NCBI RefSeq assembly: GCF_003994335.1
Contig: NZ_PNQZ01000013.1
Span: 357,130-421,129, forward strand
Source: Asaia sp. W19
GTDB lineage: Bacteria; Pseudomonadota; Alphaproteobacteria; Acetobacterales; Acetobacteraceae
Reading direction: 5' to 3'
Length of the DNA: 64,000 nt
Positions 25,429 through 33,508 of the stretch are shown here, piece after piece (positions within the stretch are counted from its first letter, which is position 1; each line of letters begins with the position of its first letter). Below the pieces are notes generated by a model. It saw only the letters and a list, made by a program, of their open reading frames with translations, did not search any database and was not told the DNA's origin. Both the position numbers and the translations under genes were made by a program.

Positions 25429-26412
25429 ATGACCGAAGCCCACGCACCCCATGACGACCGATTCGATTTTGATGTCACGCCCGACCAGGCGGGGCAACGC
25501 CTCGATCGCTTTCTGGCGGAATCGATCGGCACCCTCTCCCGTTCGCGCGTCAAATCCCTGATCGAGGCCGGACAGGTCTATTGCGATGGCGCCATCATAC
25601 GCGAGCCCTCGGAAACCACCAGAGCGGGGCGTCATATCACGCTGATCCTGCCCCCAGCAGCCCCGGCCCGCCCGCAGGCGGAGGATCTCCCCCTGCCCAT
25701 CCTTTTCGAGGATCGCGACCTGATCGTGCTGGACAAGCCTGCCGGCCTGGTCGTGCATCCCGCCCCCGGGAATGAGACCGGCACTCTGGTCAACGCCTTG
25801 CTCGGCCATTGCGGTGAGGATCTTGAGGGGATCGGAGGAGAAAAGCGCCCAGGGATCGTGCATCGCCTCGATAAGGATACCTCAGGTCTCATGGTCGTGG
25901 CCAAGACCCCCACGGCACATAATGCCCTCTCCGAGGCCTTTGCCGCGCGTGACATCGATCGGGCCTATCAGGCTCTCGCCTGGGGGCTGCTTCCGCCGCA
26001 AGTCAGCTATGACGGGGCCATCGGTCGAGACAAGCGCGACCGCAAGCGCATGACCGTGGTTACGCAGGGCGGCAAGCATGCCCTGACGCATGTGCGCTGC
26101 CTCGAGGCCTTCGACGCTTCGGTGAGCCTTGTGGAATGCAAGCTCGCCACCGGGCGCACCCATCAGATCCGCGTTCATCTATCCCAGGCTGGCCATCCTT
26201 TGCTGGGCGATCCGGTCTATCTGCGTCGCATCCCCGCTGCGGCACGAGGACTCGGAGAAACCGCAAAACGCGCTGCACTCGATTTCCCGCGCCAGGCACT
26301 GCACGCAGCGCGCCTGGGCTTCACCCATCCTCGAACGAAAGAGACACTGCTTTTTACCTCCGAACCGCCAGAGGATTTCCAGACACTGCTGCGCACCCTT
26401 CGGGGGAGTTAA
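25429..26412 (+). CDS. rluD: RluA-family 23S rRNA pseudouridine synthase (RluD-like)
   Basis: A 327-residue enzyme that isomerises uridines in 23S rRNA. The N-terminal S4 RNA-binding domain is seen at FDVTPDQAGQRLDRFLAES...SRVKSLIEAGQVYCDG (about residues 10-60). The catalytic motif HRLDKDTSGLMVVAKT has the essential Asp148, followed by KRDRKRMTV and the GRTHQIRVHLSQAGHPLLGDPVY block. The start is taken at ATG 25429 (MTEAHAP); an in-frame TTG at 25414 is less likely. RluD (sites 1911/1915/1917) is the best guess because an S4 domain is present and rpoH follows, as in many alphaproteobacteria, but RluC-type specificity is not excluded. Confidence 0.9.
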   Translation: MTEAHAPHDDRFDFDVTPDQAGQRLDRFLAESIGTLSRSRVKSLIEAGQVYCDGAIIREPSETTRAGRHITLILPPAAPARPQAEDLPLPILFEDRDLIVLDKPAGLVVHPAPGNETGTLVNALLGHCGEDLEGIGGEKRPGIVHRLDKDTSGLMVVAKTPTAHNALSEAFAARDIDRAYQALAWGLLPPQVSYDGAIGRDKRDRKRMTVVTQGGKHALTHVRCLEAFDASVSLVECKLATGRTHQIRVHLSQAGHPLLGDPVYLRRIPAAARGLGETAKRAALDFPRQALHAARLGFTHPRTKETLLFTSEPPEDFQTLLRTLRGS

Positions 26413-26653
26413 TTGGGAGTAATGTGGTACGTTTTCTTGACTCGAAATTCGGTGTATGATCCACTCATGGTCGATCCGACGAAGTGACGCGCCGCCGGAA
26501 TGGACGTACCGCCTGGCATTGCTCATGCTGAGGATGCTGTGCGGGGACGCTGGTCCTTCCCTCATCAAGCGTCACCCGGTGTCGGGAACCCTGACGGGGT
26601 CATCCCCGTAGATAAGGTTCCTCTCTGCACCGGGCGAAAGGAGTTGCAGCCCA
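26413..26653 (+). promoter_or_regulatory. Leader/promoter region of rpoH
   Basis: These 241 bases hold no gene. A TTGACT at 26437-26442 and a TATGAT at 26455-26460 are seen, but only 12 bases separate them, so they do not form a normal sigma-70 promoter as a pair. A strong ribosome-binding site (AAAGGAG, 26638-26644) precedes the rpoH ATG. Regulation of rpoH by mRNA structure, as in other proteobacteria, is possible but was not worked out. Confidence 0.4.
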
Positions 26654-27568
26654 ATGGCCTCTTCCGCCGTGTTGTCTCTTGGTCCTGAAAACAATCTTAC
26701 CCGTTACCTTCAGGACATCCGCAAATTTCCTATCCTGACACCGCAGGAAGAAGGTGAACTTGCTCGTCGCTGGCGTGACCGTCAGGATGACGCCGCAGCC
26801 CACAAGCTGGTCACCTCCCATCTGCGCCTCGTCGCCAAGATTGCCATGGGATATCGTGGCTACGGCCTGCCGCTGAATGAGCTGATCAGCGAGGGCAATA
26901 TCGGCATGATGCAGGCTGTCAAACGCTTCGATCCCGACCGTGGCTTCCGACTGGCTACTTATGCCATGTGGTGGATCCGTGCCGCGATGCAAGAGTACAT
27001 CCTGCATAGCTGGTCGCTCGTCAAAATGGGCACCACCGCGTCGCAGAAAAAGCTCTTTTTCAACCTGCGTCGCCTGAAGGGCCAGATGCAGGCGATTGAC
27101 GATGGCGATCTGAAGCCGGAGCAGGTCGACAAGATTGCTACCACGCTGGGCGTACCCGAGCAGGACGTGGTCTCGATGAACCAGCGCCTTTCCGCGCCAG
27201 ATCACAGTCTGAACGCGCCTCTGCGCAGTGACAGCGAGGGCGAATGGCAGGACTGGCTGGTCGATGATCAGGAGAGCCAGGAAACAACGCTGGGCGAGGC
27301 CGAGGAAATGAGTGGCCGCCAGGCGCTCCTGACCGAAGCCATGAAATCGCTCAATGAGCGTGAGCGCCACATCCTGACCGAGCGACGCCTGAAGGACGAG
27401 CCTTCCACCCTGGAAGAGCTCTCCCATGAATACGGTGTCTCGCGCGAGCGTATCCGGCAAATCGAGGCCCGTGCTTTCGAGAAGCTGCAGAAAGCCATGG
27501 CTGCCGAGGTCGAATTGCGGCGCAAGCAGGATGAAGGTATTTCCCTGCACCACCACATCCAGTCCTGA
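26654..27568 (+). CDS. rpoH: RNA polymerase sigma-32 factor
   Basis: A 304-residue heat-shock sigma factor. Region 2 reads LVTSHLRLVAKIAMGYRGYGLPLNELISEGNIGMMQAVKRFDPDRGFRLATYAMWWIRAA. The RpoH box is present as QKKLFFNLRRLK (about residues 131-142), which separates RpoH from other group-3 factors. Region 4 carries the helix-turn-helix LEELSHEYGVSRERIRQIEARAFEKLQ. It directs RNA polymerase to chaperone and protease promoters. It lies downstream of the rluD-like gene with 241 bases between and ends at a strong terminator, so it is likely transcribed mainly from its own promoter. Confidence 0.97.
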   Translation: MASSAVLSLGPENNLTRYLQDIRKFPILTPQEEGELARRWRDRQDDAAAHKLVTSHLRLVAKIAMGYRGYGLPLNELISEGNIGMMQAVKRFDPDRGFRLATYAMWWIRAAMQEYILHSWSLVKMGTTASQKKLFFNLRRLKGQMQAIDDGDLKPEQVDKIATTLGVPEQDVVSMNQRLSAPDHSLNAPLRSDSEGEWQDWLVDDQESQETTLGEAEEMSGRQALLTEAMKSLNERERHILTERRLKDEPSTLEELSHEYGVSRERIRQIEARAFEKLQKAMAAEVELRRKQDEGISLHHHIQS

Positions 27569-27662
27569 TGGGCTGGCCGGGAAGGCGAAACTCCGGGGGA
27601 ACGTCCCCTGTTTCCCTTCTCATCGTCCTGAGGTCGCGTTTTCAGGCCCAAGCGCCGTGTGA

Positions 27663-27690
27663 GGCCCCCACCGGATCGCGGGGGCCTTTC
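27663..27690 (+). terminator. Intrinsic terminator after rpoH
   Basis: The stem GGCCCCC (27663-27669) / GGGGGCC (27680-27686) is followed by TTTC. It lies between the convergent rpoH and Hint-protein genes. Confidence 0.7.
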
Positions 27691-27698
27691 GGGGCCGT

Positions 27699-30350
27699 TT
27701 AGGCAGCTACGACCCTCTCCGCTTGCAGGTGCACGACATCCTCATCGAGGCAATACGGCCCTGCCGCCAGGATTTCGATCGTCAGTACGCTCTCTGACGT
27801 CGAGGCTGTGTCACCCAGCGTAAGGGTGGCGTTCCCATCGGTCCAGCGCCCGATTTCCGCTCCTTCGTGCCAGCCCAACTCACGCGAGGCGCTCGTATGG
27901 GTAGTAATCACACCGTGCCCTGACGCCGTGAAGTGATTGACTGCGCCCACCATGACGCCGAGACGGCGGCGATCATCCACATAGGGTCCAATCATGTCAC
28001 AGGGACGTGCCGTGCGTGACGCGATTCTGACCTCGGACAGACCCGCAGGCAGCTGGAACACGTAGTTACTGCCTGTCCTGCGTGTTGGGCTGAGTGTCGC
28101 ACCACTCGGACAGACAAGCTTCAGATCGGGATCATGCATGACCGATATGTTCTGACGGGGCGCCTGCTCTCCGGCAAAACGACGATGCAGGGCCTCGGCG
28201 AAATCGCGATCGACGCAGAGCGGCAGCGCCCGCTCCGGCAAAGCGCCATGGCGAAGGATGGAGACATTCCCCCGGGCGGTCAGTCCGTCGCGGTTACCAG
28301 TATCGAGATAGCTTTCCGCCGGGGTATTCTCGGCCAGAAGGATCGCATGGTCAGCCAGCTCGATATGGAAATACTCGTAGCTCAGGATCGCCTTGTCGTA
28401 GAAAATCGTCCGCCCGTTGACCAGCATGCGGATCGGCAGCAGACGCCCCTCGAACGCAAAGCAATGCTCAGGCGTCACCAGCAGATCACGCGAAGGAATG
28501 CCGGGCTCGAAGGCATCAGCCAGGATGCGCACCGGATATCCGGCGAGGTCGTCCGGCTGATAGGGCTCAAGACGGTTGAAGCGGCTGCCGATCCAGAGGA
28601 TAGGGCGATAGAGAATCTCTCCGTCCACCACGCACGCCACTGCCTCGCCGATCTCGAGTTCCTCCACACGGACCTCGCCGCGCGCTGTCAGGATATGCGT
28701 GCCTTTCACGAAGCATACCTCGGTAACAGCCTTGTTGACCACAAGATGCCCGCCCGTTCCGACTGAGGGATCGAGCACGACTGAACTCGTATAGGCCGAG
28801 ACATTGCCCCCGGAACCGACCTGCGGGCTGATCAGCGAGCCGCCAGCCTGAACCGTCGCGAGATCGACGTTGTAGCCATTATTGTAATAGAGGTCGCTCA
28901 CGGAGCTGCCACCCGCGAGAACATTGACCGGTACCGAGTTGAACATATTGCCACTCGTGATGCCCCCGGCGCTGACATACACCGCGCCATTCCCGACATA
29001 GGAGCTCAGCAGCGTTCCACCATTCTGCACATACACTGTGTTGGAGATACCCGAGAGGCCGCTCGCAACCGCGCCACTCATGATCGTCAGGACAGCACCC
29101 GTGCCGAGCGTTGCCGGTGCCTGCACGATGGTTGCCCCACTCTGATACACGGTGGTGCTTCCCGATTTGACCGCGCTCCACGTACCATTGAGAACGGTTC
29201 CTGTTCCTGTGGGCGGGGTCGTCGGCGGGGTGATCGTGCCCCCCATCGAGGTGTAGGTCTCGAGATAGGTATTCGCCTCGGCATGCAGATCGGACAGATT
29301 GACGCCGGAACCGATATAGGCCGATCCGCCCGAGGTGATATCGAGACCATTCACCGTCGCGCCCGTTGCGGCGCTGATCATGGTGTTATTGTTGACCGTC
29401 GCATTGGTGATCGTGGCACCGCTGCCTACCGTTACGGATTGGACCGCATAATTGTACCAGGAATAGCTGTCATCCGTGGAGGTTGCGCCGGGATTGAGGG
29501 TGACTGCACATCCATCGAAGCGGTTGTCGCTCACAGAGGCCCCGCTATTGACGCGCACATAGGTGCGCGTCACGTGGGAGTCGGTGAGCGCGCCCCCTGC
29601 ATAGATGCTGATCGTGGGGATGGAGGCCTCGATGCACCCAAGCCCGGTCACCGTGGCACCTGACATGATATAAAGGGTCGCAGCGTTGAGAATGACCGGT
29701 CCGCTGACGGTCATCGTCGTGTTCTTGTAGACCGTCTGACCCCCGACATTGACTGCAGACCACGTGCCGGTGAGCACCGCGCCATTACGGATATTGTCGC
29801 CGTTGCCCATATAGCCGGAATAGACCATCCCGCCATTGCTGATATAGCCACCGCTGACAGCGCTGGTGCCCGGCGCACTTGTCGGGATCATGGCTGACCC
29901 GCCACTGGTCGCCAGAATGCCCGAGACAGTCGCCCCCGCCCAGACAGTGAGGGTGACGCCCGACATGACCGTCGCCCCCAGAATCGTCCCGCCACTGCTG
30001 ACATAATTAATGACGGCGCCGGAGGAGGCGAAAAATGTGTCATTGACCGAACTGGCCCCGGTGCTGACGGTCAGAGAGACACCGTTGAAGGCATTCGCAC
30101 TGGTGATACCACCCGCCGATACACGCACCACACCCGCATTCAGTTCGGCGCCAGACAGAACGCCGCCGTTGAAAAGGGTCACGGTCAGATTTGTGCCGCT
30201 CAGCCCTGTGACGACAGCACCACTCGAAATCGAGAGATAGGTTCCGTTTGAAAAGGATTGCGGCGGCTCTACGGTGACCGTACCGCTCTGATAGACGGTT
30301 TTCCCGTCAACATTCCTTGCAACCCAGCTTCCTGACAGCGGCGTAGCCAT
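27699..30350 (-). CDS. Hint-domain protein with AIDA-like strand-loop-strand repeats (883 aa)
   Basis: Residues ~1-540 are beta-helix-type repeats rich in Gly, Ser, Thr and Val, with recurring GGxxxSxxVxxGAxxxV units (SGAVVTGLSG, GGITSANAF, SGGTILGATVMSG). They resemble the AIDA-I passenger repeats. The Hint domain starts at Cys546 (CFVKGTHILTARGEVRVEELEIG) and has the TxxH motif at Thr626-His629 (VTPEHC), so the residues for self-cleavage are present. A conserved ~200-residue tail follows (PCDMIGPYVDDRRRLGVMVG). It has no signal peptide and no beta-barrel translocator, so classical autotransport is unlikely; type I secretion by the 12.8-15.1 kb system is a plausible route. An AT-rich upstream region of ~600 bases precedes it. 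The Hint call is strong; the biological role is not known. Confidence 0.88.
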   Translation of the reverse strand: MATPLSGSWVARNVDGKTVYQSGTVTVEPPQSFSNGTYLSISSGAVVTGLSGTNLTVTLFNGGVLSGAELNAGVVRVSAGGITSANAFNGVSLTVSTGASSVNDTFFASSGAVINYVSSGGTILGATVMSGVTLTVWAGATVSGILATSGGSAMIPTSAPGTSAVSGGYISNGGMVYSGYMGNGDNIRNGAVLTGTWSAVNVGGQTVYKNTTMTVSGPVILNAATLYIMSGATVTGLGCIEASIPTISIYAGGALTDSHVTRTYVRVNSGASVSDNRFDGCAVTLNPGATSTDDSYSWYNYAVQSVTVGSGATITNATVNNNTMISAATGATVNGLDITSGGSAYIGSGVNLSDLHAEANTYLETYTSMGGTITPPTTPPTGTGTVLNGTWSAVKSGSTTVYQSGATIVQAPATLGTGAVLTIMSGAVASGLSGISNTVYVQNGGTLLSSYVGNGAVYVSAGGITSGNMFNSVPVNVLAGGSSVSDLYYNNGYNVDLATVQAGGSLISPQVGSGGNVSAYTSSVVLDPSVGTGGHLVVNKAVTEVCFVKGTHILTARGEVRVEELEIGEAVACVVDGEILYRPILWIGSRFNRLEPYQPDDLAGYPVRILADAFEPGIPSRDLLVTPEHCFAFEGRLLPIRMLVNGRTIFYDKAILSYEYFHIELADHAILLAENTPAESYLDTGNRDGLTARGNVSILRHGALPERALPLCVDRDFAEALHRRFAGEQAPRQNISVMHDPDLKLVCPSGATLSPTRRTGSNYVFQLPAGLSEVRIASRTARPCDMIGPYVDDRRRLGVMVGAVNHFTASGHGVITTHTSASRELGWHEGAEIGRWTDGNATLTLGDTASTSESVLTIEILAAGPYCLDEDVVHLQAERVVAA
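28740..30340 (-). repeat. Diverged AIDA-like protein-repeat region in the 883-residue Hint protein
   Basis: The coding sequence repeatedly encodes SGGxxxxxxVxxGAxxxV-type units of roughly 18-25 residues. The units are diverged at the DNA level. In AIDA-I/TibA-type proteins such repeats are the site of Ser O-heptosylation. Confidence 0.6.
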
Positions 30351-30969
30351 CCCTCGTTCCTTTCCGGCGATCCCCAGGATCCCCGATGCCTCCCTTCCTC
30401 ATGGCTGAAGAAGAGAATCCCATCCGATAAAATCTGCGGCTTTCGAAAGCGGCGTCCATCGCCCTGCCGATAACCCTTGCGGAAAGGAAATAACGCCTTA
30501 CGAGGACACGTATCAATGTGGACAATATTTCAAATAAATAAACAGAAGAAATAATCCGTCGCACTCATGAAGTATGACGAAATAGTCCATATTCATAAAA
30601 TCATCGAATTTCAAATATAATATATATAGTTATAAGACTGTCATTTTGAGATATATTTCCATAAACGACAGAAAAACGTATTTTTCCCCTAAACATTCAC
30701 GATTCCATTATCCAGGCTCAGCAACCATTGCGGCACATCTTGGGCCACGCCACGCGCAACAATATTTCTGGCGACGTTTACAGATTAAGTTTGTTTCTTG
30801 AATTTAAGCACTGTCCTGACGCTTTGGGCGGCGCATCTGCCAGGGAAGGCGCCTGTACTGGGAGGAAAAGTGACCCCTTTCGATCCTCTCATCGGTCCTG
30901 AACGGCCTGAACCAACAGCCTGTTGCCGCATTGAACCGAGAGCGCCGATTCCACAAAGCAGGAGATTTC
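30351..30969. other. Long AT-rich intergenic region between the Hint gene and the CPBP protease gene
   Basis: About 620 bases without a convincing gene. The stretch 30530-30720 is strikingly AT-rich (a run of AT around 30615-30635) against a GC-rich background. It probably holds the promoter of the minus-strand Hint gene and perhaps a binding site for a nucleoid silencer. AGGAG at 30959-30963 is the ribosome-binding site of the next gene. Confidence 0.5.
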
Positions 30970-31638
30970 ATGACGCATCCTGGCATCCCCCCGGAGACCG
31001 GACCGGCTCGTTCCCGCTGGGGCACGATGCGTCTGGGCGCTGAATTCATGCTCCTGTTTGGGGGAACACCCTTGCTCATCCTGTCTCTGCGCAGGGCGAT
31101 GGTACTCTTTATCTTCCTCTGGGTGGCCGCTCTGCTGGCGGCTTGGTGGATGAATGGTACCCGCGCCCGGCCGCATCATCGAAAGCGTGAGATCGCGGTC
31201 GTGTTCGGGCGGTTTCTGGTACTCGGATCGGGTCTGGCCCTTCTGTGCTGGCAACTCGCACCGGAGCATTTCCTGGAGCTGCCCCGCCATCGGCCTGGTT
31301 TCTGGCTCCTTCTGATGCTGCTCTACCCTCTGCTGTCGGTCTGGCCGCAGGAGGTGCTCTACCGTCAGTTTCTCTTCACACGCTACGCAGCCCTTCTGGA
31401 AACACCCTTACGGCGTATCACGGCCAGCGCGATCGCCTTCGGGTTTGCCCATGTCATCTTTCTGAACTGGATCGCCGTCGCCTTGACTGTGGCAGGCGGC
31501 GTCCTGTTCGCTCGCGATTACGAGCGCCATCGCTCGCTGCGCCTTTCCTGCCTGGAACATAGTCTCTTTGGCTGCCTCATTTTCACGCTCGGGCTGGGCC
31601 ACTATTTCTATACAGGCGCAGCATGGCATCATGGATGA
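30970..31638 (+). CDS. CPBP-family intramembrane metalloprotease (Abi/CAAX-like)
   Basis: A 222-residue membrane protein with about six hydrophobic segments. The ATG at 30970 follows AGGAG by 6 bases. Motif 1 of the family, usually EExxxR, reads QEVLYRQFLF, so the first Glu is Gln. Motif 2, FxxxH, reads FGFAHVIFLNW. The third region carries HSLFGCLIFTLG, where a conserved His/Asn binds metal. CPBP proteins are related to Rce1 prenyl proteases and in bacteria serve in bacteriocin self-immunity, signalling or unknown roles. The Gln variant occurs in many bacterial members, so activity is not excluded. It stands alone, with a convergent dehydrogenase downstream. Confidence 0.85.
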   Translation: MTHPGIPPETGPARSRWGTMRLGAEFMLLFGGTPLLILSLRRAMVLFIFLWVAALLAAWWMNGTRARPHHRKREIAVVFGRFLVLGSGLALLCWQLAPEHFLELPRHRPGFWLLLMLLYPLLSVWPQEVLYRQFLFTRYAALLETPLRRITASAIAFGFAHVIFLNWIAVALTVAGGVLFARDYERHRSLRLSCLEHSLFGCLIFTLGLGHYFYTGAAWHHG

Positions 31639-31701
31639 CCCCACGCACAGGAGCGCATGAGGGGCTGCAACAAGAGACCGCGCCTGTGATCGCATCCCGG
31701 C

Positions 31702-32589
31702 TCAGCGCGGTTTCAGCCCGGCCTCCTGGCGCACCCTCTCCTGGAGCACCACAAAGTCGCGCTCTGAATCCCCCGCAGCGATAGAGGCTAGAAGCCGATC
31801 ACGCGTGACCGACGCGAATGGCAAGGGAACTCTCTGCTCGCTTCCAGCCGCCAGGAACATCGCAACATCCTTGAGTCCGAGCGTGACAGGGGCACCGGGT
31901 TGATCGTAGTCCTGCGCCACCATCAGCTTTCCATAGTTGCGATGCACGGGTGCGGTATAGAAGCTGTTGGTCATGATCTCGAACATCAGGGCGGGATCAG
32001 TGCCCAGCTTCTCATTGATCGTGAAGACCTCAGCCATTTGCTCGATCGTGGAGTAGATCATGAAATTGAGGGAGAGTTTCACCAGATTGGCCTGCACCGG
32101 ATCCGATCCGGCTATGAAGACCTTCTGCCCCAGACACGCGAGCAAAGGCATCGCCCGCTCGATCTGTAAAGCCTCGCCTGCGGCGATCACGTATAGCGAG
32201 CCGTCCTGCGCGGCTGGCGGACGGCCCAGCACATTGGCCGTGACATAGGCCTGACCGCGCTCGGCGTGACCGTCGCGCAACCTGCGTGCCTGCTCGAGCG
32301 AAAGCGTGCTGCAGCAGATATGCAACCCGCCATCGCGCAGCCCCTCGGCGATACCCTGTGCGCCAAAGCTCGCGGACTCGGTCGTCGCATCGTCGAACAG
32401 CATGGAAAAGACAATGTCGGAACGGCTCGCGAGTTGAGCCGGGGTTTCAGCCACGAATGCGCCTGATTGCTCGAGCGGGTCGGCCTTGGCCCGCGTGCGG
32501 TTCCAGACGGTCAGAGTATGCCCTGCTTTCTGCAGGCGCAGGGCCATGGCCTGTCCCATGGCGCCCAGACCGACAAATCCGATATCCAT
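31702..32589 (-). CDS. NAD(P)-dependent 3-hydroxyisobutyrate-dehydrogenase-like oxidoreductase
   Basis: A 295-residue beta-hydroxyacid dehydrogenase. The N-terminal Rossmann motif is GFVGLGAMGQAMA with the conserved NRT at the end of the second strand (WNRTRAKAD). The substrate-binding strand is present in an atypical form (VTANVLGRPPAAQDGSLYVIAAG, in place of DAPVSGG), and the catalytic Lys is in NLVKLSLNFMI. The family includes HIBADH, tartronate semialdehyde reductase and glyoxylate/succinic-semialdehyde reductases, so the substrate is open. It is divergent from an AraC regulator whose start lies about 100 bases away and which may control it. Confidence 0.88.
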   Translation of the reverse strand: MDIGFVGLGAMGQAMALRLQKAGHTLTVWNRTRAKADPLEQSGAFVAETPAQLASRSDIVFSMLFDDATTESASFGAQGIAEGLRDGGLHICCSTLSLEQARRLRDGHAERGQAYVTANVLGRPPAAQDGSLYVIAAGEALQIERAMPLLACLGQKVFIAGSDPVQANLVKLSLNFMIYSTIEQMAEVFTINEKLGTDPALMFEIMTNSFYTAPVHRNYGKLMVAQDYDQPGAPVTLGLKDVAMFLAAGSEQRVPLPFASVTRDRLLASIAAGDSERDFVVLQERVRQEAGLKPR

Positions 32590-32692
32590 TCTCTTACTCC
32601 CTCTGCCTACGCTTCTTCAAATCCGGAGCGCCTGACAGGTTTTAACGCGGGAGCATTTGGCGTTCCGCCGCTTCTGCGCCATAAAATGACTC

Positions 32693-33478
32693 ATGCGCGC
32701 CAGACCCTGCATGACCCCGGATGAAGCCGATGACGAGAGGGACGCTGCGTTCTGGCTCCTTGGCGGATCCATGGCCCAGCTCACGCGCCGGATTGCCGAG
32801 CGCCATCACCATGCGCGCGGACAGATCTTTGGTATCCGGTCCGGCCTTATGGGGCTCCGGACCGAGCGGGCCTACTGGCTGATCGGCCCTGGCCAGTTCC
32901 TCTGGCTTCCCCCTTACCTCGCGCATGAAGCGCGCTCACACGGTGCAGTAGAGGGGTGGAGCCTCTACCTTAGCCGCGTGCGTTGCGCGCTGCTTCCCCA
33001 CACGCCCTTCATGGCGCAGGGTACCGCACTCCTGAACGCACAGGCTGAGAGACTGGCGCGGGATGCGACTCAGAGCCCCGTTTCCGACAGAACGGCGCGC
33101 CTCGCCGAGACGCTCTGGGACGAGTTCATCGCTCTGCCGCGTCACGAGACCTGTCTGCCCCTGCCCAGCGATGAACGTCTCAAGCGGGTCACGACGGCTC
33201 TGTCGCATGACCCTTCGGATAAGCGTGAACAGGCGGAGTGGGCCAATCTGGCGGGAATGTCGCCACGCTCTTTCGTGCGGCATTTCAGCCAGGATACCGG
33301 CCTCGCTTTCGGTGCCTGGCGGCAAAGGCTGCGTATCCTGAATGCGCGGGAGCGTCTGGCGCGAGGCGAGCGCGTGACCCACGTTGCGCTCTCGGTGGGC
33401 TATGAGAGCCAGGGTGCCTTTACCGCCGCCTTCAAGGCCCTGACAGGCGTGAGTCCAGGGCGGTATTCGCGCCCCTGA
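32693..33478 (+). CDS. AraC-family transcriptional regulator
   Basis: A 261-residue regulator. The N-terminal half looks like a cupin sensor (HHHARGQIFGIRSGLMGLRT...GQFLWLPPYLAHEARSHG). The C-terminal double helix-turn-helix is clear (EWANLAGMSPRSFVRHFSQDTGLAFGAWRQRLRIL, then VALSVGYESQGAFTAAFKALTGVSPGRYSR). Start alternatives are ATG 32693 and ATG 32711. It is divergent from the 3-hydroxyisobutyrate-dehydrogenase-like gene and convergent with the sugar transporter, so the dehydrogenase is the most likely target. Confidence 0.9.
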   Translation: MRARPCMTPDEADDERDAAFWLLGGSMAQLTRRIAERHHHARGQIFGIRSGLMGLRTERAYWLIGPGQFLWLPPYLAHEARSHGAVEGWSLYLSRVRCALLPHTPFMAQGTALLNAQAERLARDATQSPVSDRTARLAETLWDEFIALPRHETCLPLPSDERLKRVTTALSHDPSDKREQAEWANLAGMSPRSFVRHFSQDTGLAFGAWRQRLRILNARERLARGERVTHVALSVGYESQGAFTAAFKALTGVSPGRYSRP

Positions 33479-33508
33479 CCCTTATCATATAGCCAATTCG
33501 CCACGACC

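Noticed and set aside
28740..30340. Repeated short units suggesting a CRISPR array
   Set aside because: Units are diverged, of variable length and coding throughout. There is no constant repeat with unique spacers, and no cas gene is present.
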